Assembly: GCF_030758935.1 (NCBI RefSeq)
Contig: NZ_CP132333.1
Coordinates: 1,054,992-1,118,991, forward strand
Reading direction: 5' to 3'
DNA length: 64,000 bases
Source: Geothrix sp. PMB-07
Lineage (GTDB): Bacteria; Acidobacteriota; Holophagae; Holophagales; Holophagaceae
Shown: one piece after another, positions 8,736-18,217 of the stretch
Position numbering within the stretch: position 1 is the stretch's first letter
How the letters are laid out: every line of letters begins with the position of its first letter
Notes under the pieces: generated by a model
Database searches by the model: none
The model's input: only the letters and a program-made list of their open reading frames with translations
Told to the model about the DNA's origin: nothing
Translations under genes and position numbers: made by a program

Positions 8736-10667
8736 ATGAGCGACGTGGAAATCAGCATCACCCAACAGGCGACCATCGAGGCGCTGCAGAAGGGCGAACA
8801 GGCCATTCCCATGAAGGGCTGGCTGGCCAAGCAGGCGGCCATCAACTACGAGGTGGAGCGCGCCCTGGCGGAGGAGGATCCGGCCTCCTTCTGGGGCGAG
8901 AAGGCCAAGGCCCTGGACTGGGCCGAACCCTGGACGAAAGTCTTCGAGTTCAAGGCGCCGAACCACTCGTGGTTCCTGGGCGGCAAGCTGAACGCCACGG
9001 TGAACTGCATCGACCGCCATGTGCACAGCGACCGGCGCAACAAGGCCGCCCTGCTGTGGGTGGGCGAGGATGGCGACGAGCGCTCCTACACCTACAACCG
9101 CCTCTACCGCGAAATGAACCGCTTCGCCAACACGCTGAAGCGCCTGGGTGTGCAGAAGGGCGACCGCGTCATTCTCTACATGCCCCTGGTGCCCGAAGGC
9201 ATCATCTCCATGCTGGCCTGTGCCCGCATCGGCGCCATCCATAGCGTGGTCTACGCGGGCATGGGCCACGCGGCCCTGCGCACCCGCATCGAGGATGCGG
9301 GCGCCAAGGTGGTGGTGTGCTCCGATTTCACCTACCGGCGCGGCAAGGCCACGGCCTTGAAGCCCATCGTGGATGAGGCCGTGCGTGACCTGGCCTTCGT
9401 GGATCATGTCATCGTTCATCGCCGAGGCTCGCGACCCGGCGACGCGCCCGTCACCTTCACCAGCGAACGCGAAAAGGATTTCTACGACATCCAGCAGGGC
9501 CGCGAGATCCACTGCGAGCCCGAGATGGTGGATGCGGAGCACCCCCTGTTCATCCTCTACACCAGCGGCACGACGGGGAAACCGAAGGGCGTGGTGCACT
9601 CGACCGCCGGCTACCTGGTGGGCGTGAACTACCTCAGCAAGGCCTTTTATCAGATCCAGGAACGGGACATCTACTGGAGTACGTCGGACATCGGATGGGT
9701 GGTGGGCCACAGCTTCATCGTCTACGGCCCCATGAGCATCGGCGCCACGGTGCTCTGCCGGGAAGGCGCGCCGGACTATCCGACGCCGGAGGTGACCTGG
9801 GAGATCTGCGAACGCTTCGGCGTCAACGTGATGTTCACGGCCCCCACCGCCGTGCGGATGTGGATGAGCCACGGAGCGGAAGCGCCGGGCAAGTTTGATC
9901 TCAGCCGCCTGCGCCTCATCGCTTGCGCGGGCGAACCGCTCAATCCCGAGGCCCACCGCTGGGCCCAGCAGCACCTGGTGGGCCAGAGCAACGGCCAGGT
10001 GGTGGACAACTGGTGGCAGACGGAAATCGCGGGCCCGGTCATCGGCACCCTGCCCACCTTCGAGGTGCGGCCCGGCAAGGCGGGCAAGGCCATGCCCGGG
10101 GCCCAGCTGGCCGTGGTGAACCGCGATGGCAGCCCGGTGCCCAATGGCCAGGGCGGTCTCCTGGTCATCAAGTTCCCGCTGCCCTACATGCTGCGCACCA
10201 TCTGGAACGATCACAAACGCTACGAGGACTACTGGAAGGATATCCCCGGGTGCTACAGCGCCGGGGATGTGGCGGTGATGGATGCCGATGGCTACATCGC
10301 CGTGCTGGGCCGCGCGGATGATGTGCTCAATGTGGCGGGGCATCGCATCGGCACCGCCGATGTGGAAGGTTCTCTCATCCGCCATCCGGCCGTGGCCGAA
10401 AGCGCCGTGGTGGGCTTGCCCGATCCCATCAAGGGCGAGCGCATCGTGGCCTTTGTCGTGGTGAAGCCAGGCGCTGCCACGGGCCCGGGCCTCATCGCCA
10501 GCCTGAAGGACCACGTCCGTGAGGATCTGGGTGGCATCGCCTCGCCCAGCGAGATTCAGATCCGCACCAGCCTGCCCAAGACCCGATCGGGCAAGATCGT
10601 GCGCCGCGCCCTCAAGGCCGAGGCCCTGGGCCAGGATCCGGGCGATCTCAGCACCCTCGCGGATTGA
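8736..10667 (+). CDS. acetyl/propionyl-CoA synthetase family ligase (AMP-forming)
   Basis: A 643-residue acyl-adenylate-forming enzyme of Acs length. It shows the P-loop TSGTTGKPKG, the acyl-pocket segment VDNWWQTEIAG (two Trp, as in acetate-using enzymes), GDVAVMDADGY and the C-terminal PKTRSGKIVRRALK block, whose lysine is the residue acetylated by Pat-type enzymes in Acs. It should activate acetate or propionate to the acyl-CoA in the cytosol. SDIGWVVGHSFIVYGP and MFTAPTAVRMWM have features of both Acs and PrpE, so chain-length preference is uncertain. A good TAGGAG site precedes the ATG. It appears monocistronic. Confidence 0.92.
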   Translation: MSDVEISITQQATIEALQKGEQAIPMKGWLAKQAAINYEVERALAEEDPASFWGEKAKALDWAEPWTKVFEFKAPNHSWFLGGKLNATVNCIDRHVHSDRRNKAALLWVGEDGDERSYTYNRLYREMNRFANTLKRLGVQKGDRVILYMPLVPEGIISMLACARIGAIHSVVYAGMGHAALRTRIEDAGAKVVVCSDFTYRRGKATALKPIVDEAVRDLAFVDHVIVHRRGSRPGDAPVTFTSEREKDFYDIQQGREIHCEPEMVDAEHPLFILYTSGTTGKPKGVVHSTAGYLVGVNYLSKAFYQIQERDIYWSTSDIGWVVGHSFIVYGPMSIGATVLCREGAPDYPTPEVTWEICERFGVNVMFTAPTAVRMWMSHGAEAPGKFDLSRLRLIACAGEPLNPEAHRWAQQHLVGQSNGQVVDNWWQTEIAGPVIGTLPTFEVRPGKAGKAMPGAQLAVVNRDGSPVPNGQGGLLVIKFPLPYMLRTIWNDHKRYEDYWKDIPGCYSAGDVAVMDADGYIAVLGRADDVLNVAGHRIGTADVEGSLIRHPAVAESAVVGLPDPIKGERIVAFVVVKPGAATGPGLIASLKDHVREDLGGIASPSEIQIRTSLPKTRSGKIVRRALKAEALGQDPGDLSTLAD

Positions 10668-10708
10668 TTCTCTCCGGGGATTCCTCGCTCCGCTTCGCTG
10701 CGCGAACA

Positions 10709-10754
10709 CCCCCGGACCCCCGCCCTCGGCCCGGCGGAGCCGTGCCTCGCTGGA
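10709..10754. repeat. 46-bp direct repeat, copy 1
   Basis: Begins CCCCCGGACCCCCG and ends GCCTCGCTGGA. It matches 10858-10903 at 44 of 46 positions. It is rich in CG-runs and lies 42 bases after the ligase stop codon. Confidence 0.85.
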
Positions 10755-10796
10755 ACCTCTCCTGGGGGCCACACAGCTCCGCTGTGCTGCGCGCCT

Positions 10797-10851
10797 CCAT
10801 GTCACGCGGCTCAGTGCGCCGCTCCCACTCGCCTTCGGCTCGCGGACATGG
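10797..10851. repeat. inverted repeat between the two direct repeats
   Basis: CCATGTC at 10797-10803 is matched by GACATGG at 10845-10851, with further imperfect pairing inside (ACGCGG against CTCGCG). It could fold into a long hairpin between the two 46-bp copies. Confidence 0.55.
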
Positions 10852-10857
10852 AGCCTC

Positions 10858-10903
10858 CCCCCGGACCCCCGCGCTCGGCCCGGCGGAGCCGCGCCTCGCT
10901 GGA
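10858..10903. repeat. 46-bp direct repeat, copy 2
   Basis: Second copy of the element at 10709, offset by 149 bases, with two substitutions. The pair may be remnants of a dispersed intergenic repeat family. Confidence 0.85.
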
Positions 10904-11018
10904 CTCCTTCGATCAACGCCACGGTTACCCCATCCAATTCATCCCAGCCTGCGTATCCATAGGTGCCGTGTCTTCCCGCCCGGGGTTTCTGGGCCGAGGT
11001 CTTGCTGGAGGAGTCGTC

Positions 11019-11504
11019 ATGCCGCCCTGGAACCACATCCATCCCGCGATCGTCCATTTCCCCATCGCCCTTCTGACAGTGGCGCCTCTGCTGGTGCTGC
11101 TGGGCCTGTTCTGGCCGGCCCAGCGGCGGGGCATCCACACCGCGGCGCTGATGTTGTTGCTGCTCGGCGGGGCCGCTCTACTGCTGGCTCTGAAGAGCGG
11201 CGAGGCCGTGGAGCGCTACGCCCATGGCAGCCCGGAACTCATCGCGGGGTTGCGCCAGCACGAGCGACTGGCGCAAAGAGCCGCGCTGTGGTTCGGTCTG
11301 CTCGATGCCGCCTTCCTGGCGATTTGGGTAATGCCGTTGCTCCGGAAGCGGGAGTTGTCCCACCGTCTCCAGTGTGGCCTCCTGGTGGTGTGGCTGGCGG
11401 GCAGCGCCGTGGGTGTTCTCACCCTAGGCCTCACCGGTCACGCCGGGGGGCATCTGGTGCATGACCTGCACACCCACGATGGCCCGGAGCCACCCCCGGA
11501 TTGA
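11019..11504 (+). CDS. DUF2231-type predicted membrane protein
   Basis: A 161-residue integral membrane protein with about four hydrophobic segments. It opens MPPWNHIHPAIVHFPIAL, the His-rich signature of DUF2231 proteins, and contains TGHAGGHLVH near the end. The His pattern suggests haem or metal binding in the membrane, but this is unproven for the family. GGAGGAG lies 6 bases before the ATG at 11019; longer in-frame starts would run through the repeat region and are rejected. The stop overlaps the next start by one base. Confidence 0.8.
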   Translation: MPPWNHIHPAIVHFPIALLTVAPLLVLLGLFWPAQRRGIHTAALMLLLLGGAALLLALKSGEAVERYAHGSPELIAGLRQHERLAQRAALWFGLLDAAFLAIWVMPLLRKRELSHRLQCGLLVVWLAGSAVGVLTLGLTGHAGGHLVHDLHTHDGPEPPPD

Positions 11505-12793
11505 TGGGCCGCTCGGCGAGCAAGGGGCAAGCACTCCCGCTACCATCAGGGATGCCGCCACGCCGCCTCCTTGTCCTGGTGCTCCTGGGTTTCGCCTCGG
11601 GCCTGCCGCTGTTCCTCACGGGATCGACGCTGAAAGCCTGGATGACGGATGAAGGCCTGAGCCTCGGCACCATCGGTCTCTTCAGCTTCGTGACCCTGCC
11701 GTACAGCCTCAAGGTGTTTTGGGCGCCGTTCCTTGATCGCTATGCCCTGCCGGGCTTGGGCCGCCGCCGGGGCTGGATGTTTTCCATGCAGGCGCTCATG
11801 GCGGGGGCCCTCATCCTGCTGGCCTTGAGTCAGCCCAAGCTCGGACTGGCACGGGTCGCCGCACTGGCCTTGGCCTTGACGATCACCAGCGCGACCTTCG
11901 ACATCGCGGTGGATGCCTGGCGCGCTGAGGCCCTGGATCAGAAACACCTCGGGTTGGGCAACAGCATCCACATCACCGCCTACCGCGTGGCCATGCTGGT
12001 CAGTGGCGGGCTGGCCATGATCCTCGCTCAGGTGATGGGATGGCGGAGCACATACCTGCTGATGGCGGCCTGCACGGGTTTGGGAATGGTGGGTACCTGG
12101 TTAGCCGTCAACACGGATTCCGTGGCCAAGGCTCCGCGCAGCATGAAGGTGGCGATCTCGGGCCCTCTGGAGGATCTGCTCAAGCGCTCTGGCATCGTTT
12201 ACCTGTTCGCCTTCACCATCTTCTTCAAGCTGGGGGACTGGCTGGCGGAAGCCATGACCATGCCCTTCCTGATGCGCGGCATGGGGTTCACGAAGCTGCA
12301 AATCGGCACGGTCCAGAAGACCACGGCCATGGTGGCCATCATTCTGGGCGGCCTGATCGGCGGCTGGATGCTCATGCGCATGAGCCTGCGCAAGGCACTT
12401 TGGATTTGCGGCTTCGTGCAGGCGAGCAGCATCCTGGGTTTCTGGTCCATTTCGCTGCTGGGACGTCATCTCGCTCTGCTGGTGGCGGCGAACAGTCTGG
12501 AGAATCTCGCCTACGGCATGGGCAGTACGGCGTTGGTGGCCCTGCTCATGGGCAGTTGCAACCGCAGCTACACGGGCACCCAGTACGCCCTGTTCAGTGC
12601 CCTGACTGCGCTGCCGCGCACCCTTTTCGCCGGGATGACGGGCTTCATGGCCGATTGGTACGGCTGGAAGCTCTATTTCCCTGTGTGCGCCGCCGCGGCC
12701 ATCCCCGGGTTGCTGTTGCTCCTTCTCTACGACCGCTGGGGGCTGGCCGAGCCTGAGGCCAGCGCAGAAACGGGGGAGATCCGGCCTACCTGA
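11504..12793 (+). CDS. MFS transporter, AmpG-like (muropeptide permease family)
   Basis: About 429 residues with 12 predicted membrane segments. GFASGLPLFLTGSTLKAWM at the first helix and LPYSLKVFWAPFLDR after the second are characteristic of AmpG, the inner-membrane permease for GlcNAc-anhydroMurNAc peptides in peptidoglycan recycling. TFDIAVDAWRAE also fits. The ATG at 11504 overlaps the preceding TGA, suggesting coupling; an ATG at 11552 lies closer to the first helix, but neither has a good ribosome binding site. Substrate is inferred from family only. Confidence 0.85.
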   Translation: MGRSASKGQALPLPSGMPPRRLLVLVLLGFASGLPLFLTGSTLKAWMTDEGLSLGTIGLFSFVTLPYSLKVFWAPFLDRYALPGLGRRRGWMFSMQALMAGALILLALSQPKLGLARVAALALALTITSATFDIAVDAWRAEALDQKHLGLGNSIHITAYRVAMLVSGGLAMILAQVMGWRSTYLLMAACTGLGMVGTWLAVNTDSVAKAPRSMKVAISGPLEDLLKRSGIVYLFAFTIFFKLGDWLAEAMTMPFLMRGMGFTKLQIGTVQKTTAMVAIILGGLIGGWMLMRMSLRKALWICGFVQASSILGFWSISLLGRHLALLVAANSLENLAYGMGSTALVALLMGSCNRSYTGTQYALFSALTALPRTLFAGMTGFMADWYGWKLYFPVCAAAAIPGLLLLLLYDRWGLAEPEASAETGEIRPT

Positions 12794-13250
12794 CCACGGG
12801 GCGGTTGGCGCGCTGCCAGGCCCGCAGGCCGCCCTTCAGCACGTACATCCAATCAAAGCCCCTGCGGGTGAGTTCGTCGAAGGCGCGATGGGCCAGCTCA
12901 TCGGTATCGTCCACGAGGATGATGGGCCTGCGGGCCTTGGGGTCGGGCCGTGTGAAGCGCGTGCTCAGTTCCTGCAGCGGCACGTGGAGGCTCCCGCGGA
13001 TGTGTCCGCGGCGGAAGGCCTCGGCATTGCGCAGATCCACCACCAGGGCGCCGGAGCCCGCCACCAGCTCATCGACCTGGATGGGATCCAGCACGGGACG
13101 GCCTTTGCCGCGCCGCGCCGAGTTGATGCGGGGCAGCACCACCAGGAAGAGGATCAGCAGGCTGGCAGCGGCGATGAGGATGCCCGGCAGGAAGGGATAG
13201 TCCTTGAACCAACCTTCCACGGATGTCGGTGTAAGGGCGGCGATGACCAT
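12786..13250 (-). CDS. membrane-anchored rhodanese-like protein lacking the catalytic Cys
   Basis: A 154-residue protein: N-terminal membrane helix (about residues 22-42, LPGILIAAASLLILFLVVL), then a rhodanese fold (VVDLRNAEAFRRGHIRGSLHVPL). In active sulfurtransferases the loop after the central strand starts with Cys; here it reads IILVDDTDELAHRAF, with Asp, so it is probably not a sulfurtransferase. It may be a binding module, like many YibN-type proteins. GGGGGA precedes the ATG at 13250. It is the last gene of the lgt-rluD operon, and its stop overlaps the convergent transporter gene by 8 bases. Confidence 0.82.
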   Translation of the reverse strand: MVIAALTPTSVEGWFKDYPFLPGILIAAASLLILFLVVLPRINSARRGKGRPVLDPIQVDELVAGSGALVVDLRNAEAFRRGHIRGSLHVPLQELSTRFTRPDPKARRPIILVDDTDELAHRAFDELTRRGFDWMYVLKGGLRAWQRANRPVVR

Positions 13251-13291
13251 GGTTCCCCCGGAGCGTTGCCGCTTCGGATGATGCGCCGGGC

Positions 13292-14278
13292 TCAGAATCC
13301 CGGCAAGCCCAGGGCGGTGGCCAGGGCCCGGAAGGCCTCCGGAATGGGGGCTTCTGCATCGATGCGCTGGCCAGTCATGGGATGGTCCACGGAGAGCTTC
13401 CAGGCGTGGAGGGCCGGATGGGGCAGCAGCAGGGCCTGGCCATCCACATCCTTCCAGCGCCCGGGGCCACCATAGAGCGGATCGCCCATGAGGGGCGCCC
13501 GGAGGTGAGCCAGGTGCACGCGGATCTGGTGGGTGCGTCCGGTGAGCAGTTCGCATTCCACCAACGCCGCACTGGTGGTGCGGGCCAGCACGCGGATGCG
13601 GGTCTGGGCGGAACGCCCACCCGCCGCCACCACCATGCGGAGGCGGTCGCGCTTGTGACGGGCGATGGGCTCATCGATGAGCAGGCTGCCCAGCTGGGGC
13701 AGTTTGGGCGAGTGGCGCACGATGGCCAGGTAGTGCTTCTCCACACTGCGGGCCTTGAATTGATCCTGGATGGCGCGCTGGGCTTCGGCCGTTTTGGCGA
13801 GGCAGAGGCAGCCCGTGGTGTAGCGGTCGAGGCGGTGCACCAGACCGGGCCAGCCGGAGGAGAGTTCTTCGCTGTCCTCGGAGGGCTCGTCATCGTCGGT
13901 GACCTCCACCACCACCGGCGTCTTGAGCCGGTGCAGCAGCGCGTTCACCACCGTGCCGCCCTGGTGGCCGGGACCGGGATGCACCACCATGCCCGCGGGC
14001 TTGTCGACGATCCAGAGCTGGTTGTCCTCGAAGAGGGAGGGCAGGTCGATGGCTTCGGCCTCCAGGTGGGCCGCCGGAGGGGCCACTTCGGGCAATTCGG
14101 TTTCCACCAGATCCCCGGGACGCAGGCGCACACCGCCCTTGGTGACCGCTTCGCCGTTCACCTTGATCTGGCCCGTGCGGACATGGACATCCCAGCGGGC
14201 CCGGGGGATTTCAGGGAAGCGATCCGCGAGGAAACGGTCCAGGCGGGGGGCGCCCTCTTCGGCGCGCAGGCTGATCAT
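13292..14278 (-). CDS. RluD-family 23S rRNA pseudouridine synthase
   Basis: A 328-residue protein with an N-terminal S4 RNA-binding domain (residues ~12-60; RLDRFLADRFPEIPRARW) and the RluA/RluD catalytic domain. The catalytic Asp is D151 in HRLDRYTTG. LLTGRTHQIRVHLAH and GDPLYGG are also typical. It should isomerise uridines in 23S rRNA, probably the helix 69 sites if it is a true RluD. The start overlaps the lgt stop as ATGA, so the two are translationally coupled. A 10-residue acidic insert (DDDEPSEDSE) precedes the catalytic block. Confidence 0.92.
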   Translation of the reverse strand: MISLRAEEGAPRLDRFLADRFPEIPRARWDVHVRTGQIKVNGEAVTKGGVRLRPGDLVETELPEVAPPAAHLEAEAIDLPSLFEDNQLWIVDKPAGMVVHPGPGHQGGTVVNALLHRLKTPVVVEVTDDDEPSEDSEELSSGWPGLVHRLDRYTTGCLCLAKTAEAQRAIQDQFKARSVEKHYLAIVRHSPKLPQLGSLLIDEPIARHKRDRLRMVVAAGGRSAQTRIRVLARTTSAALVECELLTGRTHQIRVHLAHLRAPLMGDPLYGGPGRWKDVDGQALLLPHPALHAWKLSVDHPMTGQRIDAEAPIPEAFRALATALGLPGF

Positions 14279-15069
14279 CGAGTCTCCTTCGACCGGCTCC
14301 AGACCAACCAAAGGCCCATCCCCAGCAACATGAATGCAATGCCCGTGAGCCTTCCCGTGCTCAGCCAGGCCCAGCTCAACCAGCCCGTGCCGCGGTCCAC
14401 ATCGCCGCGCCAGGTTTCGGTGACCACGCGGCCCAGGCCCTCCACGAGGAAGTACAGCGCGAAGATCTGGCCACGGAAGGTGCGCTTGGGGCGCGCCACC
14501 AGCAGCACGGCCATGACCGCGAGGTTGGCGAGGGTGTTGTAGAGCTGGACGGGATGCAGGGGCATACCCAAGGGCGTGCCGCTAAAGGCCTGGGCGATGG
14601 GATTGGTGAAGGTCACGGCCCAGGGGGCGTGGCTTTCGGTGCCGTAGCAGCAGCCTGCAGAGAAGCAGCCCAGGCGGCCGATGGCCTGGCCCAGGGCCAC
14701 GCCGGGCACCAGGGCGTCGCCGGTGAGGCGCAGGGGCAGCCCCTGGCCCTTGCGCAGCTTCCAGAAGAACACCGCCGTGGCGGCGATGATGCCGCCATGG
14801 ATGGCGCCCCCGGCCCGGAGGGTGGCCAGGGAAAAGACCTCGCGGAAGGGCTCGCCATTGATGAGATCCACGAGGATCATCAGCAGCTTCGAGCCCACGA
14901 TGGCCGAGATGAGCATGGCGATGGCCAGATCGGTGATGGCCGAAGGGGCCAAACCATCCAGCAGGCCCTGTCGCTTGGCCAGCCAGGTGCCTGCGAAGAA
15001 GGCGATGGCCAGCAGCAGGCCGTAGGTGCCCAGGGGGAAGGAGCCGATCTCGAAAAGGACAGGATGCAT
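14275..15069 (-). CDS. lgt: prolipoprotein diacylglyceryl transferase, Cys-variant
   Basis: A 264-residue polytopic membrane protein. MHPVLFEIGSFPLGTYGLL is the Lgt N-terminus, followed by RAGGAIHGG, GRLGCFSAGCCYG and HPVQLYN. Lgt transfers diacylglyceryl from phosphatidylglycerol to the lipobox cysteine of prelipoproteins in the inner membrane. Relative to E. coli GRxGNFxNGExxG, the essential-type Asn and Glu are Cys here, a variant known in several deep-branching phyla. The ATG at 15069 was chosen because homology begins there. It is divergent from lpxD by 51 bases. Confidence 0.93.
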   Translation of the reverse strand: MHPVLFEIGSFPLGTYGLLLAIAFFAGTWLAKRQGLLDGLAPSAITDLAIAMLISAIVGSKLLMILVDLINGEPFREVFSLATLRAGGAIHGGIIAATAVFFWKLRKGQGLPLRLTGDALVPGVALGQAIGRLGCFSAGCCYGTESHAPWAVTFTNPIAQAFSGTPLGMPLHPVQLYNTLANLAVMAVLLVARPKRTFRGQIFALYFLVEGLGRVVTETWRGDVDRGTGWLSWAWLSTGRLTGIAFMLLGMGLWLVWSRSKETR

Positions 15070-15120
15070 GCAGGATTCCAAAGGGTGGTGGAAACTGGAG
15101 GCTGACCAAGAGGAGCCCCC

Positions 15121-16122
15121 ATGCCCCGGACTGTGACGACCCTGACTGCGCAGGAACTGGCCGAACGTCTGGGAGGCGTCCTGGAGCATTGTCCCCCGGA
15201 ACGCCCGATTTCCGAAGTAAGACCCCTGGAAGAAGCCGCAGCCTCATCCGTGTCCTTCCTGGCCAACCCCAAGTACGCGGCCAAGGCCAAGGAGAGTGAA
15301 GCCGGGCTGATCTTCGTGGATGCCACGGTGGATCTGGGGGATCGGCCTGTGTTGCGCGTGAAACATCCCTACTGGGCCTTCGCGCAGGCCATCGGTTGGC
15401 TGCATCCCGAGCCGACGCCCACCTGGGGCCACGAACCCGTCCATCCCACGGCTCAGATCGGCGAGGGCTGCCGCATCGCCCCGGGCGCCACCGTGGGGGC
15501 GAGAACGGTGCTGGGGAAGGGCTGCGTGCTGCACCCCGGCGTGCACATCGGCGATGACTGCGTCCTGGGGGAGGGGTGCGAGCTGTTTCCCGGCGTGGTG
15601 CTCTATCGCCGCACGCGCCTGGGGAACCGGGTCGCGGTCCACGCCAATTCCGTGGTGGGCAGCGATGGCTACGGCTACGTGCTGGTGGAGGGGCGCCACG
15701 CCAAGATCCCCCAGGTGGGCTGGGTGGAGGTGGGCGATGAGGTCGAGATCGGCGCCTGCGTCTGCATCGACCGCGGCGTGCTGGGGCCCACGCGCATCGG
15801 CGCCGGCACCAAGATCGACAACCAGGTGCAGGTGGGCCACAACGTGCAGGTGGGGCAGCACTGCCTGCTGGTGAGCCAGAGCGGCATCAGCGGTTCCACC
15901 AGGCTGGGCGACCACGTGACCCTGGCGGGCAAGGTGGGCGTGGTGGGTCACATCGAGATCGGCAGCCGCAGCGTGGTGGGCGGCAACAGCGTGGTGGCCA
16001 AGAGCCTGCCCGAGGGCAGCTTCGTCACCGGCTTCCCGGCCCGTCCCCATCGCGAATGGACTGAAGCCCAGGCTGCCCTGAACAGACTGCCGAAGTTCAT
16101 GAAGCAGCTGCGCAAGGGCTGA
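15121..16122 (+). CDS. lpxD: UDP-3-O-acylglucosamine N-acyltransferase
   Basis: A 333-residue protein of standard LpxD length: an N-terminal uridine-binding domain (residues 1-100), then a left-handed beta-helix of hexapeptide repeats (about 105-310). The catalytic His is H240 in QVQVGHNVQVG. NSVVGSDGYGYV and the C-terminal helix LNRLPKFMKQLRKG also match. It adds the N-linked 3-hydroxyacyl chain to UDP-3-O-acylglucosamine in lipid A synthesis, which shows the organism builds lipid A or a related glycolipid. No other lpx gene is next to it. GGAG precedes the ATG. Confidence 0.96.
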   Translation: MPRTVTTLTAQELAERLGGVLEHCPPERPISEVRPLEEAAASSVSFLANPKYAAKAKESEAGLIFVDATVDLGDRPVLRVKHPYWAFAQAIGWLHPEPTPTWGHEPVHPTAQIGEGCRIAPGATVGARTVLGKGCVLHPGVHIGDDCVLGEGCELFPGVVLYRRTRLGNRVAVHANSVVGSDGYGYVLVEGRHAKIPQVGWVEVGDEVEIGACVCIDRGVLGPTRIGAGTKIDNQVQVGHNVQVGQHCLLVSQSGISGSTRLGDHVTLAGKVGVVGHIEIGSRSVVGGNSVVAKSLPEGSFVTGFPARPHREWTEAQAALNRLPKFMKQLRKG

Positions 16123-16145
16123 TGTTTACCGCAAACACAGTTGGC

Positions 16146-16222
16146 CACAAAGATTACAAAGGACACAAAAAAGCCGATTTCAGGCCGTCTTTCTTTTGTG
16201 CCTTTTTGTGTTCTTTGGGGTG
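16146..16222. repeat. AT-rich inverted repeat after lpxD (CACAAAG-type)
   Basis: AAAGGACACAAAAAAG at 16158-16173 pairs with CCTTTTTGTGTTCTTT at 16201-16216 (14 of 16). The surrounding 170 bases are strikingly AT-rich for this genome. A second small hairpin, GAATCC/GGATTC, lies at 16261-16283. Between two convergent genes this may act as a bidirectional terminator. Confidence 0.65.
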
Positions 16223-16294
16223 ATTTCGATGACCGGTTATTCGCAACTTTTAATCGGTGTGAATCCGTGAAATCTGTGGATTCAAATCTTTTGT

Positions 16295-18213
<1,919 letters not shown>

Positions 18214-18217
<4 letters not shown>

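Larger units (their letters stand above)
10668..11018. other. GC-rich repeat-bearing intergenic region
   Basis: About 350 bases between the ligase and the DUF2231 gene. No convincing gene: frames through it give low-complexity Arg/Pro/Ser translations. It contains two copies of a 46-base repeat and inverted repeats, listed separately. Confidence 0.6.

Noticed and set aside
10709-10903. Insertion sequence bounded by the 46-bp repeats
   Set aside because: Only 103 bases lie between the copies, no transposase is encoded and the repeats are direct, not terminal inverted.
8676-11138. 820-codon minus-strand frame across the acyl-CoA ligase and the repeat region
   Set aside because: Antisense shadow of a clear ligase gene; low-complexity Arg/His/Gly translation and no ribosome binding site.
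16123-16294. Possible CRISPR array after lpxD
   Set aside because: The A-rich words are not regularly spaced and no spacer-repeat alternation or cas gene is present.
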